Source of the DNA: Elusimicrobiota bacterium
GTDB taxonomy: Bacteria > Elusimicrobiota > Elusimicrobia > UBA1565 > UBA9628
DNA length: 40,288 bases
Direction: 5' to 3'
Assembly: GCA_016212825.1 (NCBI GenBank)
Contig: JACRDS010000050.1
Span: 1-40,288, forward strand
The notes under the pieces are model-generated. The model searched no databases. It was not told where the DNA came from and saw nothing but the letters and a program-made list of their open reading frames with translations. Within the stretch, counting starts at the first letter, position 1; the number at the start of each line of letters is the position of its first letter. Positions 32,226-40,288 of this stretch are shown here, in pieces. The position numbers and the translations under genes are program-made.

Positions 32226-32255
32226 TTGCATTCCGCGAGCCCGCGTTGCTATAAT
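32226..32255 (+). promoter_or_regulatory. Promoter of the tRNA-Lys/tRNA-Leu/tig unit
   Basis: TTGCAT, 18 bases, TATAAT, ending ten bases before the first base of tRNA-Lys. The -10 is consensus. TTGCATTCC is shared with the response regulator promoter at 9431. Confidence 0.75.
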
Positions 32256-32264
32256 TCCTCGGTC

Positions 32265-32336
32265 GGGCTATTAGCTCAATGGTAGAGCAGGTCCCTCTTA
32301 AGGACAAGGTTATAGGTTCGAGTCCTATATAGCCCA
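32265..32336 (+). tRNA. tRNA-Lys (CTT)
   Basis: 72 bases. Acceptor GGGCTAT/ATAGCCC, D-stem GCTC/GAGC, anticodon loop CTCTTAA giving CTT, T-arm ATAGG-TTCGAGT-CCTAT, discriminator A. A G27-A43 mismatch closes the anticodon stem, as in tRNA-Asp of this window. CCA not encoded. Confidence 0.95.
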
Positions 32337-32346
32337 GATTTGATAC

Positions 32347-32417
32347 GGTGTCAGGCTTTCACAAAGTTCATCCCAGACTCCGCTTCCAGTTCGTGAACTT
32401 CGTGAAAGCCTGACACC
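32347..32417. repeat. Complete GTGTCAGGC inverted repeat between two tRNA genes
   Basis: The left arm (32347-32370) starts GGTGTCAGGCTTTCAC and the right arm (32394-32417) is its reverse complement, 24 bases with a single mismatch, around a 23-base spacer. It lies between tRNA-Lys and tRNA-Leu. It is the fullest copy of the element also seen at 2759 and, more distantly, at 21118 and 24692. Confidence 0.85.
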
Positions 32418-32422
32418 ATTTG

Positions 32423-32504
32423 GGGCGGGTGGCGGAACCGGCAGACGCGCACGGCTTAGGACCGTGTGCCGAAAGGCATGGGGGTTCAAGTCCCCCCCCG
32501 CCCA
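32423..32504 (+). tRNA. tRNA-Leu (TAG)
   Basis: 82 bases with a class II variable arm (TGCCGAAAGGCA). Acceptor GGGCGGG/CCCGCCC, anticodon stem CACGG/CCGTG around CTTAGGA giving TAG, T-arm GGGGG-TTCAAGT-CCCCC, discriminator A. It ends 17 bases before the trigger factor start, so the tRNA must be cut from the tig mRNA if co-transcribed. Confidence 0.95.
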
Positions 32505-32521
32505 CCCCCTCAGGAGGATCG

Positions 32522-33793
32522 ATGGGACTCTTCACGGCATCGGACAAGGTCCGCTTCAAGCTGGTCAAGGAGGAGGCCTGCACCGCGGTCTTCTCGGTGG
32601 AGGTGCCCGCCGCCCAGGTGGAGGCGGAGAGCCACAACACCTTGCTGCGCTTCCAGCAGCGCGCCAAGCTGCCCGGCTTCCGGCCGGGCAAGGCTCCGCT
32701 GGACATGGTGCGCCAGCATTTCAGCGGCCATCTCGAGGAGGAGGTCGTCGACCATTTCGCGCGCAAGCACGTCCCCGAGGCCCTGCGCGAGCTCAAGCTC
32801 AGCCCCGTGGCCCCGCCGGTCATCACCGAGGTCTCGCGCGACGCGGGCAAGCCCATGCAGTTCCAGGTGCGCGTGGAGGTCCCGCCGCGCGTGGCGCCCA
32901 AGGACTACTCCGGCATCAAGCTCCAGAAGGCCGAGTACCCCGCCACCGACGAAGCCGTGGCGGCCCGGCTCGAGGAGCTGCGCGAGGCCCACGCCCGGCT
33001 CGAGGCCGCCTCCGATGCGGCCGTGGGCAAGACGCACTACGTCGTGGTCGACTACACCGCCTCCCGAGGCGGCAAGCCCCTGGCCGACGCCAAGGGGACG
33101 GGCGAGCTGGTGGACATGTCCTCCGAGCAGACCGTGGCCGGGCTGACCGACGGCCTGCTGGGCCTCAAGCGCGGCGAGGCCAAGGACATCACCGTCAAGC
33201 TCGGCGGGCAGGACACGCAGCTCAGCGTGACGGTCAAGGAGATCAAGACCAAGATCCTGCCCGCCCTGGACGCGGACTTCGCCAAGGACATGGGCCTCGA
33301 GACCCTCGACGAGCTCAAGGCCAAGCTGCGCGAGGTCATCGCCGAGGAGGGCAAGGCCCGCACCGAGCGCGAGCTCGCCGAGCAGCTCGAGGCCGGACTG
33401 CTGAAGTCCAACCGCATCCCGGTGCCGCCCTCTTTGGTCGAGGCCCAGCTCGAGCATATGATCGAGCGCCTGCAGCGCCAGCTCCTGGGCGGCCGCGGCG
33501 AGTTCTCCGCCAAGCAGGTCGAGGACCTCAAGGTCAAGCTCAAGCCGCAGGCCGAGGACCGCGTCCGCGTCTCCTTCCTCCTTCCGGCCATCGCGGCGCG
33601 CGAGAAGCTGGAGGTGCCGGAGTCCGAGCTGCAGGCCGAGCTGGAGAAGAGCCTGGCCGCCGTGGAGGCCGACGAGAAGAAGGCCGGCGTGCGCCAGGCC
33701 TTCACGGAGAGGCGCGACGAGATCCTGGGCATGCTGCGCGACCGCAAGACCCTGGACTTCCTGCGCGCCAAGGCCTCCGTCACCGCGCCATGA
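32522..33793 (+). CDS. tig: Trigger factor
   Basis: Ribosome-associated chaperone, 423 residues. The ribosome-binding signature is GFRPGKAP (52-59). The central FKBP-like domain (about 160-248) reads [16 protein letters not shown] ... [20 protein letters not shown] and is short and divergent at peptidyl-prolyl isomerase positions, so isomerase activity is doubtful. The helical C-terminal chaperone domain follows (about 250-415). ATG 32522 has AGGAGG upstream, and the frame before it runs through tRNA-Leu and is non-coding. The stop overlaps the clpP start (ATGA). Confidence 0.95.
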   Translation: MGLFTASDKVRFKLVKEEACTAVFSVEVPAAQVEAESHNTLLRFQQRAKLPGFRPGKAPLDMVRQHFSGHLEEEVVDHFARKHVPEALRELKLSPVAPPVITEVSRDAGKPMQFQVRVEVPPRVAPKDYSGIKLQKAEYPATDEAVAARLEELREAHARLEAASDAAVGKTHYVVVDYTASRGGKPLADAKGTGELVDMSSEQTVAGLTDGLLGLKRGEAKDITVKLGGQDTQLSVTVKEIKTKILPALDADFAKDMGLETLDELKAKLREVIAEEGKARTERELAEQLEAGLLKSNRIPVPPSLVEAQLEHMIERLQRQLLGGRGEFSAKQVEDLKVKLKPQAEDRVRVSFLLPAIAAREKLEVPESELQAELEKSLAAVEADEKKAGVRQAFTERRDEILGMLRDRKTLDFLRAKASVTAP

Positions 33794-34388
33794 TCATCCC
33801 GACCATACTCGAGCGCTGGAACCAGGGCGCGGCCGTCGGCTACGACATCTTCTCGCGCCTGCTCAAGGACCGCATCGTGTTCGCGGGCGGCTTCGAGGGG
33901 GCGGTCACCACGGACTCCGCCAACATGATCATCTCCCAGCTCCTCTACCTCAACGGCGAGGACCCGGAGAAGGAGATCAGCCTCTACATCAACTCGCCGG
34001 GCGGCATGGTCTCCGCCGGCTTGGCCGTCTACGACACCATGCAGTACATCAAGGCCCCCCTCGTCACCATGTGCATGGGCATGGCCATGTCCTTCGGCGC
34101 CGTGCTCCTGGCCGCCGGGACCAAGGGCAAGCGCTTCATGCTGCCCCGGGCCCGGGTCATGATCCACCAGCCCCTCGTCCGCGGCGGGCTCTCCGGCCAG
34201 GCCGCGGACATCGTCATCGAGGCCGAGGAGATGGTCAAGACCAAGGCCAAGCTCGTCGACATCCTGCACAAGCACACCGGCCAGGCCAAGGACAAGCTGA
34301 CCGCGGACATGGAGCGCAACTACTACATGTCGGCCGAGGAAGCCCAGGCCTACGGCATCATCGACCATGTCCTGCCCGCGCGCAAGCC

Positions 34389-34392
<4 letters not shown>
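33790..34392 (+). CDS. clpP: ATP-dependent Clp protease proteolytic subunit
   Basis: 200 residues, with catalytic S101 ([17 protein letters not shown]), H126 ([11 protein letters not shown]) and D173 ([15 protein letters not shown]). The serine motif is GMAMSFGA where most ClpPs have GQAASMGA, a mild divergence with the serine kept. The INSPGG oxyanion-strand motif is standard. The product forms the 14-mer barrel and needs an AAA+ unfoldase. No clpX or clpA is adjacent: lon follows directly, overlapping by four bases. Confidence 0.96.
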
Positions 34393-36794
<2,402 letters not shown>

Positions 36795-36799
36795 GCGCC

Positions 36800-37534
36800 A
36801 TGCCCGCGTCTCTGGAGTTCCGCAAGGTCACCAAGACCTACATCAGCTCGCACCTGGGGCGCACCCGGAGCAGCCGCGGCATCGTGGACCTGGAGTGGGA
36901 GGTCCCGGAAGGCGAGTCCTTCGGCCTGCTCGGCCTCAACGGCAGCGGCAAGACCACCACCTTCAAGCTGGCCCTGGGGCTGCTGCGCCCGACCTCCGGG
37001 GAGGTGCGCATACTCGGCCGCGCCCCGGCCGACGCCGTGGCCATGGCCGAGGTGGGCTTCCTGCCCGAGCTCCCCTACTTCTACCCTTTCCTGACCCCGC
37101 GCGAGTCCCTGCGCTTCTACGGCCGGCTCTCCGGACTGCCCGAGCGCGAGTTGCCTGAGCGCATCGCCAGGACCCTCTCGGCGGTGGGGCTCTCGGAGCA
37201 CGGGGACCGGCGCCTGGGCGAGTTCTCCAAGGGCATGGTCCAGCGCGTGGGCCTGGCCCAGGCGGTCCTGCACGACCCGCGGCTCATCGTCCTCGACGAG
37301 CCGGTCTCGGGCCTCGACCCCCTGGCCATCCGCGAGTTCCGGGAGCTGCTCGGGGTCCTGCGGGGCCGGGGCAAGACTTTGGTGGTCTCCTCCCACAGCA
37401 TCTCGGAGCTGGAGAAGCTCTGCGACCGCGTGGGCATACTCAAGGACGGCCGCCTGGCGCGAGTCATCGCGCAGAAGGAATGGGAGGCCGCGCCCGAGGG
37501 GCTCGAGGGGCTCTTCGTGGAATCGGTGCGGTGA
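36800..37534 (+). CDS. ABC transporter ATP-binding protein
   Basis: 244 residues. Walker [10 protein letters not shown] (45-53), signature FSKGMVQR (142-149), Walker B RLIVLDEP with catalytic E167, D-loop SGLDPLA and H199 (VVSSHSISE) are all present. The sequence is typical of ABC-2 type exporters (NatA/NosF-like). It pairs with the permease four bases downstream. The substrate is unknown. The gene may be read from the lon transcript. Confidence 0.93.
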   Translation: MPASLEFRKVTKTYISSHLGRTRSSRGIVDLEWEVPEGESFGLLGLNGSGKTTTFKLALGLLRPTSGEVRILGRAPADAVAMAEVGFLPELPYFYPFLTPRESLRFYGRLSGLPERELPERIARTLSAVGLSEHGDRRLGEFSKGMVQRVGLAQAVLHDPRLIVLDEPVSGLDPLAIREFRELLGVLRGRGKTLVVSSHSISELEKLCDRVGILKDGRLARVIAQKEWEAAPEGLEGLFVESVR

Positions 37535-37538
37535 GCGG

Positions 37539-38303
37539 ATGAGGAACATCGCCATACTCGCCTGGACCGGCTGGCAGGAGAACCTGCGGCGGCGCTTCTA
37601 TCTGGTCTCTTTGGCCTTCGCCGGGGTCTTCCTTTACATGAGCCTCATCCTGGGGGTGCTGGCCGTGGAGCAGGAGACGCGCGTCCTCTTCGACTTCGGC
37701 CTGGGCTTCATCGAGCTCATGGGCCTGGCCGGCGCGCTCTACGGCGCCACCACCGTGGTCCTGCGCGAGATGGAGACCAAGACGGTCTATCTGGTCCTCT
37801 CCCGGCCCGTGGGCCGCGGCGAGTATCTCGTCGGGCGCTTCGTCGGCCTGATGCTCTCGGTGCTCTGCTCCATGGCCCTGATGGCCGCGTTCCACCTCGT
37901 CATCCTCAAGGCCAAAGGCTGGCAGGGCCCGGAGCCCTACCTGGCGTGCTTCTGCGGCGCCTTCCTGAAGGTCCTGGTGACCGCCTCCCTGGCCATGTTC
38001 CTCGCCATCTTCTCGTCCTCGGTCCTGACCGCCGGCGTCATCTCCGGCGTGATCTGGACTCTGGGGCACTTCCTGCCGGAGATCCGCTTCCTCATCACCC
38101 ACGGAGCCTCCCGGCCCCTGCTCGCTCCCCTGCACCTCCTCTCCTGGGTGGTCCCCGACCTGCAGCTGCTCAACCTGCGCGACCGCGCCGCGTCCCTCTC
38201 CGGCCCGGAGGCGGGCTGGGCCTGGCTGCTGTGCTACGCGGCCCTCTACTGCGCCGTCTGGCTGTCTTCGGCCTGGGTCCTGCTGCGCCGCAAGGAGTTC
38301 TGA
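37539..38303 (+). CDS. ABC-2 type transporter permease
   Basis: 254 residues with six hydrophobic helices (about 20-42, 52-75, 98-124, 138-159, 161-180 and 226-249). ATTVVLREMETKTVYLVLSR is the coupling region typical of NosY-like ABC-2 permeases. It forms the membrane part of the exporter with the preceding ATPase. The stop overlaps the ATG of the next gene (ATGA-type TGATG). Confidence 0.9.
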   Translation: MRNIAILAWTGWQENLRRRFYLVSLAFAGVFLYMSLILGVLAVEQETRVLFDFGLGFIELMGLAGALYGATTVVLREMETKTVYLVLSRPVGRGEYLVGRFVGLMLSVLCSMALMAAFHLVILKAKGWQGPEPYLACFCGAFLKVLVTASLAMFLAIFSSSVLTAGVISGVIWTLGHFLPEIRFLITHGASRPLLAPLHLLSWVVPDLQLLNLRDRAASLSGPEAGWAWLLCYAALYCAVWLSSAWVLLRRKEF

Positions 38304-38998
38304 TGGGCTGGGCCGGGGCGGCGCTGGTCCTGTGCCTCATCCTCAATGCGCTCGCCGCGCAGGTCCGTCCGACCCTGTTCCCCATGCGCCAGGGCCTCTC
38401 CGGGGAGGGCGCCCTGGAGACGGCGGCCCTGGTCTCTCTGGGCATGCGGCGCCTGGCCGCGGACGTGGGCCTGGTCCGGCTTCTGGTCTACTACGGCTCG
38501 TCCGAGGCGGAGCCGGACGGACACGGGCACGGGCACGAGCCTTTCGACCCGGAGCATCCGGAGGAGTCATGGGGCGGCGGCCGCTACGCGGAGCTGGGCC
38601 CGCGCGCCCTGCGCATCCTCGACGCGGATCCGGCCTTCAGCTACGCGGCGCTCTTCGCCGCCGGCGCGCTGGCCTTCAACCTCAACCGTCCGGACGATGC
38701 CCTGCGGGTGCTCGACTACGCGCTCAGCCGCGACCCCCGAAACCACGAGTACCAGGCCTACGTGGCCGCCATCGGCTTCCACAAGCATGGGGACGCCCAG
38801 GGCGTGATCAAGCGGCTCGAGCCGTTCCTCGGCAGCGCCGACTGCCCGGTCATGATCCGGCACATGGTGGCCTTCCTCTACGAGCGCACCGGCCAGCGGC
38901 GGCGCGCCGCCGAGCTCTACCGCGGGATCTTCGAGACCAGCAAGGACCCGGGCTACCGCGGCCTGGCCGCGGCGGCCCTGAAGCGGCTCGCGGACTGA
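38303..38998 (+). CDS. TPR-containing membrane-anchored protein of the ABC operon
   Basis: 231 residues. An N-terminal hydrophobic stretch (about 2-19, GWAGAALVLCLILNALAA) acts as signal or anchor. TPR-like repeats follow (about 98-225, with DPAFSYAALFAAGALAFNLN, RPDDALRVLDYALSRDPRN and RTGQRRRAAELYRGIFE). Between them is a His/acidic cluster DGHGHGHEPFDPEHPEE that could bind metal. The start overlaps the permease stop, so it is probably an accessory of the exporter; homologous trios are not something I can name. Confidence 0.75.
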   Translation: MGWAGAALVLCLILNALAAQVRPTLFPMRQGLSGEGALETAALVSLGMRRLAADVGLVRLLVYYGSSEAEPDGHGHGHEPFDPEHPEESWGGGRYAELGPRALRILDADPAFSYAALFAAGALAFNLNRPDDALRVLDYALSRDPRNHEYQAYVAAIGFHKHGDAQGVIKRLEPFLGSADCPVMIRHMVAFLYERTGQRRRAAELYRGIFETSKDPGYRGLAAAALKRLAD

Positions 38999-39035
38999 CC
39001 GGCGCGCGCGAAATCTGCTATCCTATCCAGCGTCC

Positions 39036-39836
39036 ATGGCCAAGCGCTGTCCTTCCTGCCGCACCGAGGTCGCCGACGACGCGCGCGTCTGCCCCAACTG
39101 CCCCTGGATATTCCCCGAGGAAGAAGCGGAGAATCTCCCCGCGCCCGCGGTCGCGACAGGCTGGTCTCCCCTGCCTCTGGTCCTCACCGCCCTGGTCGCC
39201 GCGGCCGTCGGCCTGGGCTGGTTCTTCGTGGTGAGGGTGTATCGGGAGGAGACGGTCCCGGAGTCCGCGGCCAAGCCGGCTCCGGCGCCCGCTCCGGCCC
39301 CGGCGCCCGCTCCCGCCCCGGACGCCGCGCCGCCGCGGACGACCGTCTCGGGCGCCATCAAGACCGGCAAAGAGCCGGCCCCGGCGCCTAAGTACGAGGA
39401 GCCTGTCGAGCCCCCGCCCGCCGTGACCGTCATCAAGGAGCCCCCGGCGAAGAAGGTCAAGCCGGTCAAGGAATGGAAGCTCCGGGGGTTCGTCTACGAC
39501 CTGATGACCCTCCAGCCGGTCCCGCGCTGCCAGGTCAAGCTCTACGACATGGATACCAACGCGAACTTCGAGACTTCCACGGACGCGAGCGGACGCTACC
39601 GGGCCATCCTCCCGCCGCTCCCGGGCCGCGGCTACCTCATCGACATCTCCAAGTCCGGCTACGCATCCTCCTATCTCGACCCCGGCACGGAGGGAGTGCG
39701 CGAGAAATCAGCCGACGACCGGCAGAGGCTCTGCAAGGAGCTGGCTTCGGCCGTCGCGCAGCCCAGCAGCCTCCAGCCGCATGGGGCGGACCCGCTGATG
39801 ACCGACTTCTACATCGCCCCCGAGTCCTGCCGCTGA
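39036..39836 (+). CDS. Zinc-ribbon membrane protein with carboxypeptidase-regulatory-like domain
   Basis: 266 residues. A cytoplasmic zinc ribbon (C5-x2-C8 and C19-x2-C22 in KRCPSCRTEV ... VCPNCPW) is followed by a membrane helix (about 47-66) and an Ala-Pro repeat linker (PAPAPAPAPAPAPAPD). A beta-rich C-terminal domain (about 145-215: LRGFVYDLMTLQPVPRCQVK ... SGYASSYLDPG) resembles CarboxypepD_reg-like folds. It probably spans the inner membrane with the beta domain outside. Function unknown. The short gap before it has TGCTATCCT, a possible extended -10, about 15 bases from the ATG, so the mRNA may be nearly leaderless. Confidence 0.8.
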   Translation: MAKRCPSCRTEVADDARVCPNCPWIFPEEEAENLPAPAVATGWSPLPLVLTALVAAAVGLGWFFVVRVYREETVPESAAKPAPAPAPAPAPAPAPDAAPPRTTVSGAIKTGKEPAPAPKYEEPVEPPPAVTVIKEPPAKKVKPVKEWKLRGFVYDLMTLQPVPRCQVKLYDMDTNANFETSTDASGRYRAILPPLPGRGYLIDISKSGYASSYLDPGTEGVREKSADDRQRLCKELASAVAQPSSLQPHGADPLMTDFYIAPESCR

Positions 39837-39854
39837 GCGCGGCGCCGGCGGACC

Positions 39855-40288
39855 TCAGGGCTTGCCGGCGGGCTTGTCGAGGAACCGGAGCACCGCGTCG
39901 CGGTAGGCCGCCTTGGCCTGTTCCCGCTCCGCCACCGTCTCGTACTCCACGGTGTAGACGGCCCGGTCCTCGTCCGGGTGCAGCCAGGACAGTTCCGAGC
40001 CGATCAGGGCCACGCCGAGCCGGACCGGCTGCGCGCGGCCGGTGTTGAGGCGCGCCAGGCGCGCGGCGATGGTCGCCGCCTCGCAGTCCGCCGTCTCGAC
40101 GCCGCGGCGGCGGGCGGACTCGAGCCACGAGCTGGTGACGAAGAGCGGGCTGGCCGCGCTCTGGTGCCGGCCGCTCTGGTGGCGGCGCAGGTTCAGGGAG
40201 TTGGCCAGGGGGATGGGCGCGCCCTCGGGGTCCAGGAACTCCCGGGGGACCTGGAGGCGGTCGGCGGGGGCGTCCGCCGCGGTCTGGG
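39855..40288 (-). CDS. Unknown protein, 5' end off the window
   Basis: The frame is open from the right edge to a TGA at 39855, about 144 codons. The visible part includes PREFLDPEGAPIPLANSLNL, then PLFVTSSWLESARRRGVETA, LGVALIGSELSWLHPDEDR and ends RFLDKPAGKP. Codon use and mixed hydrophobic pattern look coding. No family is recognised and no membrane helix is seen in this part. It converges with the zinc-ribbon gene; the 18-base gap holds no clear terminator. Confidence 0.65.
   Translation of the reverse strand, partial: QTAADAPADRLQVPREFLDPEGAPIPLANSLNLRRHQSGRHQSAASPLFVTSSWLESARRRGVETADCEAATIAARLARLNTGRAQPVRLGVALIGSELSWLHPDEDRAVYTVEYETVAEREQAKAAYRDAVLRFLDKPAGKP

Noticed and set aside
32423-32521. 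Trigger factor starting upstream inside the open frame from 32420
   Set aside because: That stretch is the tRNA-Leu gene; ATG 32522 has AGGAGG and the correct N-terminus.
39284-39324. GC-rich tandem repeat as a CRISPR or satellite-like array
   Set aside because: It encodes the Ala-Pro linker of a membrane protein, has six-base periodicity and no spacers.

Overview
The window is about 40 kb of GC-rich, densely packed bacterial chromosome from a Gram-negative-type organism: it encodes a PorV/UPF0164-like outer-membrane protein, lytic transglycosylase, SpoIID-type and amidase peptidoglycan enzymes, and lipid and cell-wall glycosyltransferases. The combination of a Bdellovibrio-type bacterial histone, a PorV-like protein coupled to a secreted protease with a FlgD-like C-terminal domain, a nuo operon without nuoEFG and many TPR proteins fits an Elusimicrobiota-like lineage. 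That placement is inference; no rRNA is present. No phage, transposase gene or CRISPR array was seen.

Layout. 1-8234 (minus): a complex I operon in the order MidA/NDUFAF7-like methyltransferase, nuoA, B, C, D, H, I, J, K, L (L runs off the left edge). A 60-residue histone-fold protein lies just upstream (8282-8464) behind a good sigma70-type promoter, so histone, assembly factor and complex I may share a transcript. 8582-10161: a TPR protein, tRNA-Met and a divergent NarL-type response regulator. 10282-15524 (plus): a 1404-residue subtilase with Fn3-like repeats and a FlgD-like C-terminus, translationally coupled to a PorV-like protein. 15531-20070: a tandem-SLT lytic transglycosylase, an unknown membrane protein, a small lipoprotein, a class A acid phosphatase and an acyl-CoA dehydrogenase. 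20072-24664 (minus): rnc, acpP, fabG, plsX, rpmF, a YceD-family gene and a family 2 glycosyltransferase (transcribed in the reverse of this list), a compact lipid-synthesis cluster lacking fabH, fabD and fabF. 24734-32127: a PGRP-type amidase, an atypical tRNA-Asp with an inverted partial copy of itself and a strong terminator, then a minus-strand run of a GYF_2-like coiled-coil protein, two unknown proteins, a TPR-SpoIID fusion and a family 4 glycosyltransferase. 32265-38998 (plus): tRNA-Lys, tRNA-Leu, tig, clpP, lon (no clpX), an ABC-2 exporter and a TPR membrane protein. 39036-40288: a zinc-ribbon membrane protein and the 3' part of an unknown minus-strand gene.

Most genes overlap by ATGA/GTGA or sit within a few bases of each other, so translational coupling is the dominant organisation. 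Short inverted-repeat elements built on GGTGTCAGGC or GGTGCCAGGC occur at four intergenic sites. An 18-bp perfect hairpin covers the rnc leader. The points most worth pursuing are the histone at the head of the nuo region, the complex I methyltransferase overlapping nuoA, the odd tRNA-Asp locus, the dispersed inverted repeats and the protease/PorV pair.
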